The notes under the pieces were generated by a model. It was not told where the DNA came from, did no database searches, and was given only the letters and a program-made list of their open reading frames with translations. This document shows positions 42,334-50,586 of a DNA stretch of 51,846 bases, piece by piece (the first letter of the stretch is position 1; every line of letters starts with the position of its first letter). The stretch is from Pseudomonadota bacterium (GTDB taxonomy: Bacteria > Pseudomonadota > Gammaproteobacteria > Xanthomonadales > Xanthomonadaceae). Made by a program: the position numbers and the translations under genes. The DNA lies in the NCBI GenBank assembly GCA_023419315.1, contig JAEZYE010000021.1:1-51846 (forward strand), read 5' to 3'.

Positions 42334-42361
42334 GCCCGCCGGTGATACCGGCGGGCTTTTT
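42334..42361 (+). terminator. Rho-independent terminator of the TonB receptor gene
   Basis: Perfect 10-bp stem GCCCGCCGGT / ACCGGCGGGC with a GAT loop followed by TTTTTG, 27 bases after the receptor stop. A textbook intrinsic terminator on the plus strand. Confidence 0.93.
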
Positions 42362-42406
42362 GTTTGGGGGGCGATTGCATCCATCGGATAGTGATGGACG
42401 CAGGCA

Positions 42407-42439
42407 ACAAAAAAGCCGGAGACCTTTTCAGGTTCCGGC
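42407..42439 (-). terminator. Rho-independent terminator of tRNA-Ala
   Basis: On the minus strand GCCGGAACCT and AGGTCTCCGGC form a stem with a GAAA-type loop, followed by TTTTTTG. It lies about 28 bases past the tRNA-Ala 3' end and ends its transcript before it can meet the receptor gene. Confidence 0.88.
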
Positions 42440-42466
42440 TTCTCTGGACTCTGACGAGTCGGAATG

Positions 42467-42542
<76 letters not shown>

Positions 42543-42582
42543 ACGAGGGACGGCGTAGTTTAGCGCCGTGATGGCGATGATG

Positions 42583-43683
42583 CTAGTCCGTCGTGGCGAG
42601 GACCGGGGCGAGCAGGGGTTCGAGCTGTTGGCGTCGCCAGCCGGCGAGGTTGTCCGGCCACGCGTGCGGGGATTCGCGGCGGGCTTCGAGCAGCGCTTCG
42701 AGCGAGCGTCGTGACGCCAGCACGCCGTCGGGCAGGCCCAGTGCTTCGGATTGTCGCGCCACGGCGTCCTGCAATTGCTTGAGCCGGGTCTTGTCGCGAT
42801 CGCTGGCGGTGCGCGCGAGCGGGGCCTGCGCTTCGTCTTCCACCGGGGTGCTCAGCGCAGTCCACAGGGCGTCGGCAAGTTTGCGCGGTGACTTGGGCTG
42901 GGTGTCGAGCCAGCGCACCAGCGCCAGACGGTCGGCCGGCGGGGTGCGCGCCAGCGTGGCGGCCATTTCGTTGTCCAGGATCCAGCTGCGCGGCTTGTCG
43001 TTGCGACGTGCCTGCACATCGCGCCAGCGCAGCAGCCGCAGCAGCCGGCGCTGTCCGTCCGCGTCGAGGAACTGCGCGCTGCGCATCGACAGATGCGGCC
43101 AGCGTTCGCCGTCGTCCTGCTGCGAGTTCTCCAGCAGGCGCTGGCTGTCCTCGTGCTGCCAGTCGCCGCGACCGCTCTCTAGCAGGCGTGCGGACAGGCT
43201 GTCGTGCAGTGCAAACAGGTAGCGCACGTCGTCGGCGGCGTAGTGCAGCTGCGATTCGCTGAGCGGACGCCGCAGCCAGTCCGAGCGTGTCTCGCCCTTG
43301 GCCAGTGCGACGCCAGTGATCTGTTCGACCAGCTTCTGGTAACCCATGCCCGCACCGACTCCAGCGATCGCCGCGGCGATCTGCGTGTCGAACAACGGGG
43401 CCGGTACGACGCCGCAGGCATGCTTGATGGCGACGACGTCCTCGCTGGCGCTGTGCATCACCTTGAGGATGTCCGGCGCGCCCAGCACGTCCGCCAGCGC
43501 GTCGGTCATGCCGGGCTTGAGCGGATCGATCAACAGGATGGTGTCGTCGATGGCGATCTGCACCAGCGCCAGTTGCGGCCAGAACGTCCGCTCGCGCACG
43601 AATTCGGTATCCAGGCCGATACGCGTTGGGCGTTCGGAAAAATGAGCGGCAAGCGCGTCCGCTGTTTCAATCCACTGAGGCAC
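42583..43683 (-). CDS. rnd: Ribonuclease D
   Basis: 366 aa from GTG 43683, preceded by GCGGAG; the frame continues far upstream, but that part overlaps a plus-strand gene and is not coding. RNase D trims 3' ends of tRNAs and other small RNAs. The DEDD exonuclease residues appear as IGLDTEFVRE, SASEDVVAIK (Asp) and HYAADDVRYL (Tyr and Asp). Two HRDC domains follow (about 205-290 and 300-365), with the WRDVQARRNDKPRSWILDNEM motif typical of the first. The position next to tRNA-Ala, reading toward it, is fitting but probably chance. Confidence 0.94.
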   Translation of the reverse strand: MPQWIETADALAAHFSERPTRIGLDTEFVRERTFWPQLALVQIAIDDTILLIDPLKPGMTDALADVLGAPDILKVMHSASEDVVAIKHACGVVPAPLFDTQIAAAIAGVGAGMGYQKLVEQITGVALAKGETRSDWLRRPLSESQLHYAADDVRYLFALHDSLSARLLESGRGDWQHEDSQRLLENSQQDDGERWPHLSMRSAQFLDADGQRRLLRLLRWRDVQARRNDKPRSWILDNEMAATLARTPPADRLALVRWLDTQPKSPRKLADALWTALSTPVEDEAQAPLARTASDRDKTRLKQLQDAVARQSEALGLPDGVLASRRSLEALLEARRESPHAWPDNLAGWRRQQLEPLLAPVLATTD

Positions 43684-43770
43684 GAAAACTCCGCTGAATG
43701 CATCGGTTGCCGACTGGGGAGACAATAGCCTAACGTCGCCGCACGGTTCCGGCGATCCCGGGAGAAATAT

Positions 43771-45621
43771 TTGCGTCCTTTCGGTGGGTTGATGCTGTGC
43801 GCAGTGGTGCTGGGCGCCTTGCTGCCGGGTGCATGCTCGCGTGACGGCGATGACCGGCGCGCCGCCGTCACGGACGCGGCGCAGGTGCGCATGCCGCAGG
43901 TCACGGTGACCGGTGACGACAGCGTCAACGCGGCTCTCAACTGGCAGCCGCCGGCCGTGGCGCTGACCGCCGAACAGGTGGCGCAAGCGCGGGAACGTGC
44001 CGCGCGTGCATTGTCCGAAGAACGCCTGTACGAGACGGCCGACGATGCCATTCCGCTTTACCTGGCGATCCGTCGCATTGCGCCGGGCGATGCAGGCGCG
44101 CGTGAAGGGCTGGACAAGGCGCTGGACAGCCTGTTGCGTCGAGGAACGCAACTGCTGGCGCGCGCGGAGGATCGCGATGATGTCGCCCGCGCCGCTGCTG
44201 AAATCGCCGCCGTTGCGCGCGCGATCGATCCGGATGACGAAGCCGTGCTGGCCTACCTGGCGCGCGTGGATGAAATCGACCAGCTCAGCCGGCTCAATTT
44301 GGCGAGCGAACGGGCCTTGAACGAAGGGCGGCTGGGCGAGCAGGGCGGCGGCGCGCTGGCCGGATTTCGCGAAGTCCTGAAGTGGAAGCCGGGCCAGCCG
44401 CGTGCGCTGCAGGGCGTGGCCGCCGTGGAAAGCGCACTCATCCGCCGCGCGGAGGAAGCGGCGCTGGCGGGGGATTTTGATTCGGCGCAGATCTGGCTGG
44501 GCCACGCGTCCCGCGTGCGCGAGCAGGCGCCCACGGTGGCGGACGCGCGCATCCGCGTTGAAGCGATCCGTACGGCGCGGATTGCCGCCCTGCGCGATCA
44601 AGGCGTTCGCGATCTGGCGACGCCCTTGGGCCTGAAGGCGGCGCGCGAAAAGCTTGCCGAAGTGTTGCGCATCGCCGCGCCAGGCGACGCGGTCGCGGCG
44701 GATTTTCGCCAGCGAATCGAACTCGCCACGCACTACGGACTGTTCCGTCCGGGCCAGGTCTTCACCGATGCGCTCGAAAACGGCGGGCGCGGACCGCAGA
44801 TGATCGTGGTGCCGCACGGCGCATTCCGGATGGGTGCGGGCGAGAACGAACTCGGCGCCACCGAAGCGGAGAAGCCGGCGCATTACGTGCGCTTCGATCG
44901 CGGTTTCGCGATGTCGGTGACGCCGGTGACTGTCGGTGAATTCCGGCGCTTCATACAGGCGACCGGTTATCGCCCGCGTTCGACCCGTCGTGGCCACTCG
45001 ATGGTCTACGACGAGCGCAGCGGCAATTTCGTCCGGCGCAGCGGCGTCGACTGGCAGTCCAGCTACAGCGGCGCGCCGGCCGCCGCCCAGCTGCCGGTGC
45101 TGCACGTCAGCATCTACGACGCCGAAGCGTATGCGGACTGGCTGGCGCAGCAGACCGGGCATTCCTACCGTCTGCCGAGCGAAGCGGAGTACGAGTACGC
45201 CGTACGCGCCGGCACGCAGGGACGTTACCCGTGGGGCAACGCACAGCCGCCTGCCGAGGTCGGCAACCTGACCGGCGGCAACGACACGTCGCCCAGCGGC
45301 CGGCACTGGAACAATGCCTTCGTCGGTTACGGCGACGGCCACTGGGGGCCGGCGCCGGTGGGCAGCTTCAATGCCAATGCCTGGGGCCTGCACGATCTCG
45401 GCAGCAACACCAGCGAATGGGTGACCGATTGCTGGCACGCCAGCTATCGGCGCGCGCCCGGCGACGGCGGGGCCTGGTTCAATCCGGGCTGCCGTTCGCG
45501 CGTGGTGCGGGGCGGTTCCTGGGCCAGTTCGCCGGAGCAGACGCGCGCGGCATGGCGCTCGGCCTCGGATTCGGATATGACTAGCGCGCGGGTCGGGTTC
45601 CGCCTGGTCCGCGGCATCTGA
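43771..45621 (+). CDS. SUMF1-fold (formylglycine-generating enzyme-like) envelope protein lacking the catalytic cysteines
   Basis: 616 aa from TTG 43771 with GGGAGAAAT just before it. The N-terminus (MRPFGGLMLCAVVLGALLPGACSRD) looks like a lipoprotein signal ending in Cys 22, though the lipobox is imperfect. Residues about 60-330 are helical and repeat-like (TPR-type: AAREKLAEVLRIAAPGD). The SUMF1 domain (about 340-614) has MIVVPHGAFRMGAGENELG, the substrate-binding region YRLPSEAEYEYAVRAGTQGRYPWGNA and RVVRGGSWASSPEQTRAAWR. True FGEs need a Cys pair near the end of that last motif; here neither is seen, so it is more likely a binding or carbohydrate-recognising member than an active FGE. Gene neighbours (M48 protease, SRPBCC) suggest an envelope role. 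Confidence 0.82.
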   Translation: MRPFGGLMLCAVVLGALLPGACSRDGDDRRAAVTDAAQVRMPQVTVTGDDSVNAALNWQPPAVALTAEQVAQARERAARALSEERLYETADDAIPLYLAIRRIAPGDAGAREGLDKALDSLLRRGTQLLARAEDRDDVARAAAEIAAVARAIDPDDEAVLAYLARVDEIDQLSRLNLASERALNEGRLGEQGGGALAGFREVLKWKPGQPRALQGVAAVESALIRRAEEAALAGDFDSAQIWLGHASRVREQAPTVADARIRVEAIRTARIAALRDQGVRDLATPLGLKAAREKLAEVLRIAAPGDAVAADFRQRIELATHYGLFRPGQVFTDALENGGRGPQMIVVPHGAFRMGAGENELGATEAEKPAHYVRFDRGFAMSVTPVTVGEFRRFIQATGYRPRSTRRGHSMVYDERSGNFVRRSGVDWQSSYSGAPAAAQLPVLHVSIYDAEAYADWLAQQTGHSYRLPSEAEYEYAVRAGTQGRYPWGNAQPPAEVGNLTGGNDTSPSGRHWNNAFVGYGDGHWGPAPVGSFNANAWGLHDLGSNTSEWVTDCWHASYRRAPGDGGAWFNPGCRSRVVRGGSWASSPEQTRAAWRSASDSDMTSARVGFRLVRGI

Positions 45622-45649
45622 ACGCCTGGCAGCTGGCGAGGAGAACACA

Positions 45650-46561
45650 ATGAGGAACGACCCCTTCGGTCAGGGACGCCGCGACGGCGGCCATGGCCAG
45701 CGCCGGCGCAGCCCGCTGGGCAGCATGCGCTGGATCATCCTGCTCGGCTTTGCCGGATATGCCGCGTTCTACTGGTTTTCCAATCGCGTGGTGGATCCGT
45801 ATACCGGCGAGAAAGTGCTGATCGACAACGCCATCAGTGTCGACGAGGAAAAGGCGCTCGGCCTGCAGGCATATCAGGAGATCCTGTCGCAGGAGCGCCC
45901 GGTGGATCCGAACTCGGCCATCGCCCGCGACGTGAAGCAGATCGCGCAACGGCTGATTGCCAAGGTGCCGGAGGTCGAAGCCGCCATCGCGCAGGAACGC
46001 GGCACACAACCGAGCGGCAACTGGAAATCCTTCGACTGGGACGTCAACGTCATTGAATCCGAGCAGGCGAACGCGTTCTGCCTGCCAGGCGGCAAGATGG
46101 CCGTGTACACCGGTCTGATTCCCGTCGCGAAGAACGCCGACGCCGTCGCGGTGGTGATGGGACACGAAATCGCCCACGCACTGTTGCGGCATGGCGCACA
46201 ACGCATGTCGCAGCAGAAGCTCACGCAGATCGGACAGATGGCCGGCGCGATGAGCGGCATGGATCCGCAACAGCAGCAGATGGTGATGGCGGCCATGGGT
46301 TACGGCTATCTGCTGCCATATGCGCGCACGCACGAAACACAGGCCGATGAAGTGGGATTGATGCTGGCGGCCGCGGCGTGCTTCAACCCGCAGGAAGCCG
46401 TGCCACTGTGGGAGCGCATGAGCGAGCACGGCGGGGGACAGGCACCGCCCGAATTCTCTTCCACCCATCCCAATCCGGGCACGCGCATCCAGAACCTCAC
46501 CGCGCTGATGCCGAAGGCGCTGGAATATCGTCAACGCTTCTGTCGCGAGGCGGCGCGGTGA
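45650..46561 (+). CDS. M48-family zinc metallopeptidase, membrane-anchored
   Basis: 303 aa from ATG 45650 (GAGGAGAACACA ribosome site). A membrane helix (residues 27-44, RWIILLGFAGYAAFYWF) near the N-terminus anchors it, leaving the protease in the periplasm. The active site HEIAH (His 172, Glu 173, His 176) and THETQADEVG (third ligand Glu near 225) are intact. Similar M48 proteins (YcaL/BepA/LoiP-type) degrade misfolded outer-membrane or lipid-anchored proteins. A Gln-rich stretch (about 203-213) lies inside the domain. It overlaps the next gene by 4 bases (GTGA) and follows the SUMF1-type gene by 28 bases; an operon of three is likely. Confidence 0.9.
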   Translation: MRNDPFGQGRRDGGHGQRRRSPLGSMRWIILLGFAGYAAFYWFSNRVVDPYTGEKVLIDNAISVDEEKALGLQAYQEILSQERPVDPNSAIARDVKQIAQRLIAKVPEVEAAIAQERGTQPSGNWKSFDWDVNVIESEQANAFCLPGGKMAVYTGLIPVAKNADAVAVVMGHEIAHALLRHGAQRMSQQKLTQIGQMAGAMSGMDPQQQQMVMAAMGYGYLLPYARTHETQADEVGLMLAAAACFNPQEAVPLWERMSEHGGGQAPPEFSSTHPNPGTRIQNLTALMPKALEYRQRFCREAAR

Positions 46562-47100
46562 AATCGCTGAAGGCATGCATGTGGCTGGCATGCCTCTGCC
46601 TGCCGGGGTTCACGTTGCCGGCGCAGGCGCGCGTGGTCGAACAAGCGCCGCAACGCTTCACCATCGAAAATTCCGAATGGGTGCCGGTGACGCCCACGGA
46701 GGCGTGGCAGGCGATGACCGACGACGTCGGCCGCTGGTGGCCGGCGGATCACACGTGGTGGGGCGATTCGACACGGCTGTCGCTTTCGGATCAGGTCGGC
46801 GGATGCTTCTGCGAAAAGGACGGCGCGCGCCAGGCGTGGCACATGAGCGTCGTCCATATCGAGCCTGCACGCCTGCTGCGCATGACGGGCGGATTGGGTC
46901 CGTTGCAGGGCATGGGCGTGGATGGCGTGATGGAGTGGCGCCTGACCGAAGAAAACAACGGAACCCGCATCACCTGGTGGTATCGCGCGGGAGGCCAGGT
47001 GCCGGACGACCTCACGAAGCTGGCGCCGATCGTGGACCGCGTGCAGGGCGAACAATTGGGTGGACTGGCGCGCCACCTGCGTCAAGGACGCGCGAACTGA
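46558..47100 (+). CDS. Secreted SRPBCC (START-like) domain protein
   Basis: 180 aa from GTG 46558 overlapping the protease stop. Signal peptide VKSLKACMWLACLCLPGFTLPAQA (about 24 residues). The rest is an SRPBCC/ATPase-activator-type fold (WVPVTPTEAWQAMTDDVGRWWPADHTWW ... ITWWYRAGG) with a hydrophobic ligand pocket. No catalytic residues are recognisable. SRPBCC proteins bind lipids, hydrophobic ligands or act in polyketide chemistry; being secreted and coupled to an M48 protease, it may be a binding partner in envelope quality control. That is inference. Confidence 0.85.
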   Translation: MKSLKACMWLACLCLPGFTLPAQARVVEQAPQRFTIENSEWVPVTPTEAWQAMTDDVGRWWPADHTWWGDSTRLSLSDQVGGCFCEKDGARQAWHMSVVHIEPARLLRMTGGLGPLQGMGVDGVMEWRLTEENNGTRITWWYRAGGQVPDDLTKLAPIVDRVQGEQLGGLARHLRQGRAN

Positions 47101-47154
47101 AGTACGTGTCCCCGGCGGATTGCGCAGGCGTTGCACCTGCGCAATCGGTGCGAC

Positions 47155-47325
47155 TCAGAGCTTGCTGAAAAGCGTCGCGGCGACCAGCAGGACGAAACCG
47201 GCGACGACCAGCCAGAACGCATGCGGCGCCAGCACCGGCACGTAGCCGAAACGCGCGGCGATGCCGCCGCCGCCAAGCAGCAGCGCAATCAACCAGACGC
47301 CGAACGTGGGAGGGGTGAGCTTCAT
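47155..47325 (-). CDS. Small two-helix membrane protein
   Basis: 56 aa from ATG 47325 (AGGAGA 7 bases before it); the frame opens 39 bases earlier. Two membrane helices, about 7-25 (FGVWLIALLLGGGGIAARFG) and 33-54 (FWLVVAGFVLLVAATLFS), joined by a short loop. No family recognised. It lies between the SRPBCC gene and the reductase on the opposite strand to the former. Its good ribosome site and hydrophobic profile argue for a real gene. Confidence 0.7.
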   Translation of the reverse strand: MKLTPPTFGVWLIALLLGGGGIAARFGYVPVLAPHAFWLVVAGFVLLVAATLFSKL

Positions 47326-47378
47326 CTTTTCTCCTGCGGAAGAGGGTGCAACGAACTGCGCCAAAGCATAGCGGCGAC

Positions 47379-48119
47379 TCAGAAACTCATGAAGAGGCCG
47401 CCGTTCACCGGCAGGTTCGCGCCGGTGATGTAGCTGGCCGCGTCATCGGTCAGGAAAGCCACCGCGCGTGCGATGTCGTCCGGCGCGCCGATGCGACCTA
47501 CCGGCACCGAGGCGACGGTGCGCGCGCGCACTTCCGGCGGCATCGCCTGCGTCATCGGTGTTTCCACATAACCGGGTGAAATGCTGTTGACGGTGATGCC
47601 CTTCGAAGCGACTTCGCGCGCCAGCGACATCGTGAAACCATGCAACCCGGCCTTCGCCGCGGCGTAGTTGGTCTGCCCGAAATTGCCGGTCTGCCCGCTG
47701 ATCGAACTGATGTTGGCGATGCGTCCGAAGCCGCGCGACAGCATGCCGTCGATCGCGTGCCGGCTCAGGTGAAACGCGCCGCCCAGGTTCACGTCGAGCA
47801 CCGCCTGCCATTGCATTGGATCCATCTTCCGCAAGGTGGCGTCGCGGGTGATGCCTGCATTGTTGACGAGGATGTCGAGCGAACCGAACTCGCGTTCGAC
47901 CTGTGCGACGAGTGCGCCGCACGACGCGTGATCGGCGACATCGACGGCGATGAAATGGATGTCCGCATCGCCGACCCGGTTGCGGAATTCGGCGAGTCGA
48001 TCGTCCGGCGGCGGAAGATCGGCGGCGATGACGGTACGGCCGGCCTGCGCCAGCGTCTTGCAGATGGCGGTTCCCAGGCCGCCCATGCCGCCGGTGACGA
48101 CGGCCACGCGTTTGCTCAT
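47379..48119 (-). CDS. phbB: Acetoacetyl-CoA reductase-type short-chain dehydrogenase (copy 2)
   Basis: 246 aa SDR. NADP-binding TGGMGGLG (10-17), NNAGITRD (about 87-94), catalytic Ser (ISSISG), Tyr and Lys in NYAAAKAG, and the C-terminal VNGG. It should reduce acetoacetyl-CoA to (R)-3-hydroxybutyryl-CoA for polyhydroxyalkanoate (PHA) synthesis. It begins at ATG 48119 with AGGAAATCCTG as ribosome site. A terminator lies between it and phaR, so it may have its own promoter. It is a paralogue of the reductase at 48849. PHA synthase is not in this window. Confidence 0.88.
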   Translation of the reverse strand: MSKRVAVVTGGMGGLGTAICKTLAQAGRTVIAADLPPPDDRLAEFRNRVGDADIHFIAVDVADHASCGALVAQVEREFGSLDILVNNAGITRDATLRKMDPMQWQAVLDVNLGGAFHLSRHAIDGMLSRGFGRIANISSISGQTGNFGQTNYAAAKAGLHGFTMSLAREVASKGITVNSISPGYVETPMTQAMPPEVRARTVASVPVGRIGAPDDIARAVAFLTDDAASYITGANLPVNGGLFMSF

Positions 48120-48145
48120 CAGGATTTCCTCGAATTCATGGCATG

Positions 48146-48172
48146 AAAAAGCCCGCGTCCGTGAACGCGGGC
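48146..48172 (-). terminator. Rho-independent terminator after phaR
   Basis: Minus-strand stem GCCCGCGT / ACGCGGGC with a 6-base loop followed by TTTTT, 20 bases past the phaR stop. It separates phaR from the downstream reductase gene. Confidence 0.9.
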
Positions 48173-48192
48173 CTGCGGGACACCGGCGGTAA

Positions 48193-48699
48193 TCAGCGCG
48201 CGCGCGTCTTCGGCGTTTCGCGCGGTGGCGCTTCCTTCTTCACCGTGGTCGGGCGACCGAGGCCGCCGCCGCTGAGGTTGCGCTGGAATTCCTGCCACAA
48301 CTCCAGGTTGCGTTCGGTCAGCTGGTTCATCATCGTCCACGGCGTCTGGCCGAGCAGGTTGCCCATCTGGCTGCGGAACTGCTGCTGCTGATCCATGAAC
48401 AACTGCATGCTGCGTTCCAGGTAATTGCCCATGAAGCCCTGCAGCGAATCGCCGTAGAAGCGGATGATCTGGCTGAGCAACTGGGTGGACAGCACCGGTT
48501 CGCCGTCCTGTTCCTGTTCGCTGATGATCTGCAGCAGCACGGTGCGGGTCAGATCTTCGCCACTCTTGGCGTCGCGGACTTCGAAGTCCTCGCCGTCGAC
48601 GATCAACTGGCGAACGTCTTCGATCGTGATGTAACTGGAAATTTCGGTGTCGTAGAGACGGCGGTTCGGATACTTCTTGATGATGCGGATCGCAGCCAT
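48193..48699 (-). CDS. phaR: Polyhydroxyalkanoate synthesis repressor PhaR
   Basis: 168 aa. N-terminal PHB-accumulation regulatory domain (IKKYPNRRLYDTEISSYITIEDVRQLIVDG), then the second domain with the phasin-like repeats (about 70-135, YGDSLQGFMGNYLERSMQLFMDQQQQFRSQMG). The C-terminus is a basic low-complexity tail. PhaR binds DNA near phasin and its own gene and is released when PHA granules form. A TGC-rich palindrome lies 20-60 bases upstream of the start (see regulatory entry). It stands between two reductase genes, all on the minus strand. Confidence 0.94.
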   Translation of the reverse strand: MAAIRIIKKYPNRRLYDTEISSYITIEDVRQLIVDGEDFEVRDAKSGEDLTRTVLLQIISEQEQDGEPVLSTQLLSQIIRFYGDSLQGFMGNYLERSMQLFMDQQQQFRSQMGNLLGQTPWTMMNQLTERNLELWQEFQRNLSGGGLGRPTTVKKEAPPRETPKTRAR

Positions 48700-48721
48700 G
48701 GAGCAAGCACTCTAAACACGA

Positions 48722-48760
48722 ATGCTGCGCAGCATGACGCAGCGCAACAGTGCTTGCAAC
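48722..48760. promoter_or_regulatory. TGC-rich palindromic region before phaR, candidate PhaR operator
   Basis: ATGCTGCGCAGCAT (48722-48735) is a perfect 14-bp palindrome, followed by more TGC/GCA repeats up to 48760. PhaR of Paracoccus is known to bind TGC-rich sites with CTGC..GCAG half-sites. Here the half-sites meet without a spacer, so it may be autoregulation but is not proven. Confidence 0.5.
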
Positions 48761-48848
48761 AGGCGTAGGTCAGGGGTGCCCTATTCAGTTTCGGCGCTGA
48801 AACAGGCGGGTTTGGCCGCGTACGCGATCGGTCATCGAACGGGTACCG

Positions 48849-49589
48849 CTACCACCCCATGTGGTGGCCGCCGTTGATGTCGAGGTTGGAGCCCGTGATC
48901 CAGCCGGCTTCCTCGGCGACGAGAAACGCCACCGCGTAAGCGATTTCATCCGGATTGCCGAGACGTCCGGTCGGAATGTCGGCCGCGATCTTCGCGCGCA
49001 CGTCCTCGGGCACCGCCATCACCATGTCGGTGGCGACATAACCCGGCGAAACAGTATTCACGGTGATGCCGAGCTTGGCGTTCTCGCGTGCGAGCGAAAT
49101 GGTGAAGCCATGCATGCCGGCTTTCGCGGCGGCGTAGTTCGCCTGGCCGTACTGTCCCTTCAGGCCGTTGATCGAACTGATCTGGATGATGCGGCCCCAT
49201 TTGCGGTCGCGCATGCCTTCGATCACCGGGCGCGTCATGTTGAACACGGAATTGAGGTTGGTGTTGATCACCTCGTTCCATTGCAGCGCGGTCATCCGGT
49301 GGAAGGTCGTGTCGCGGGTGATGCCGGCGTTGTTGATCAGGATTTCAATCGGGCCCAGTTCGGCTTCGACACGGCGGACCAGGGCTTCGGCATCTTCGGC
49401 GGAGGTCACGTCGCCAGGAAAGATCGCCACTTCGTATCCCTGCGCACGCATCTGTTCCTGCCATGCGCGGGCTTTTTCCTCGTTGCGGTAATTCGTGGCC
49501 ACGCGATGGCCAAGATGGGACAACTTCTTGCAGATGGCGGTGCCGATGCCGCCGGTGCCGCCAGTGACCAATACAACGCGGGAAGTCAT
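48849..49589 (-). CDS. phbB: Acetoacetyl-CoA reductase (copy 1)
   Basis: 246 aa SDR. TGGTGGIG, NNAGITRDTTFHRM, ISSINGLKGQYGQANYAAAKAG (Ser, Tyr, Lys) and the C-terminal SNLDINGGHHMGW, the pattern of PhaB. It begins at ATG 49589 (AGATTCCTG upstream). It is the closer match to classical PhaB; its paralogue is at 47379. It acts with beta-ketothiolase and PHA synthase, both outside the window. The intergenic gap to phaR carries the TGC-rich region. Confidence 0.92.
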   Translation of the reverse strand: MTSRVVLVTGGTGGIGTAICKKLSHLGHRVATNYRNEEKARAWQEQMRAQGYEVAIFPGDVTSAEDAEALVRRVEAELGPIEILINNAGITRDTTFHRMTALQWNEVINTNLNSVFNMTRPVIEGMRDRKWGRIIQISSINGLKGQYGQANYAAAKAGMHGFTISLARENAKLGITVNTVSPGYVATDMVMAVPEDVRAKIAADIPTGRLGNPDEIAYAVAFLVAEEAGWITGSNLDINGGHHMGW

Positions 49590-49655
49590 ACAGGAATCTC
49601 CGAGGGGGACCGTCGCCTGACGGCAGCCCGATTCTAGACGGAGTCCGCGGCGGTT

Positions 49656-50543
49656 TTATTGTGCGGGCGCGATGGGCGGGGCAGCGGCTCGCGGAAGCCG
49701 CTCGGGCTGGAACGCCGCCAGCGCCCGCGACAGCCAGGCGCCGACCTCCAGGCGCTGCGCGACCGGCTCCGGCGATTGACCGAGCATCTGCCACGCCAGC
49801 ATGAGGGCGGGCAGCGGATCGTCGTCTTCCACCGGCGCGGCGGCGGTGGACTTGGACAGCTTGCGGCCATCCGCGCCGAGGACGACGGGCAGGTGCAAAT
49901 GCCGCGGTATCCGCATCCCGAGTTGCTGCTGCAGGAAGATCTGCCGCGCAGTGGAATCGAGCAGATCGGCGCCGCGCACGACATCGGTAATGCCCTGATC
50001 GAAGTCGTCCACGACCACGGCGAGCTGGTACGCCCAGCAACCGTCCGCCCGGCGCAGGATGACGTCGCCGACGTCCGCATGGACGTCCTGCACGCAATCG
50101 CCCTGCAAGCCGTCGTGGAATGCGATCACCGTGCCGGGCGGGACGCGCAGGCGCACGGCCGGCTGCGAACGGCGATGCGGCGCGACACAGCGGTGATGGA
50201 TTCCGCCGGTCGCCGCGAGATCGGTCCGGCTGCAATGGCATTCGAACGCCAGGCCCTGTTCGAGCAATCGCGAAAGCACTTCCTGATAGCGATCGCCGCG
50301 CTGGCTCTGCCACATCACCGAGCCATCCGACACCATGCCGAAGGCGGCCAGCGTACGCAGTTGCCGTTCGGCGGCGCCGGGCACCGTGCGTGGACCGTCC
50401 ACATCTTCAACGCGCACCCACCACGCACCGCCGGCACGCCGCGCAAGCAGCCAGCTGCCCAGCGCAGCGACCAGCGAACCGAAGTGCAGGGGACCGGTGG
50501 GCGAGGGCGCGAAACGTCCCCGGTACGGATGCGGATCAGACAT
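49656..50543 (-). CDS. gluQRS: Glutamyl-Q tRNA(Asp) synthetase
   Basis: 295 aa from ATG 50543 (MSDPHPYRGRFAPSPTG); the frame extends upstream to 50936 into the htpX gene and is rejected. The enzyme attaches glutamate to the queuosine base of tRNA-Asp. It resembles a glutamyl-tRNA synthetase catalytic domain without the anticodon-binding half: GRFAPSPTGPLHFGSL (HIGH-type), zinc-binding CHCSRTDL with CV, and KLSKS (KMSKS-type). The length and motifs are normal. It is divergent from htpX with 112 bases between. Confidence 0.94.
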   Translation of the reverse strand: MSDPHPYRGRFAPSPTGPLHFGSLVAALGSWLLARRAGGAWWVRVEDVDGPRTVPGAAERQLRTLAAFGMVSDGSVMWQSQRGDRYQEVLSRLLEQGLAFECHCSRTDLAATGGIHHRCVAPHRRSQPAVRLRVPPGTVIAFHDGLQGDCVQDVHADVGDVILRRADGCWAYQLAVVVDDFDQGITDVVRGADLLDSTARQIFLQQQLGMRIPRHLHLPVVLGADGRKLSKSTAAAPVEDDDPLPALMLAWQMLGQSPEPVAQRLEVGAWLSRALAAFQPERLPRAAAPPIAPAQ

Positions 50544-50586
50544 GGTGCGGGCGTGGAGGAAAGCTGAATCCTCGGTCAGCTTTGTG

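Noticed and set aside
43684..45648. Long N-terminal extension of the rnd frame
   Set aside because: Antisense to the SUMF1-type gene; GTG 43683 has a proper ribosome site and gives the normal length.
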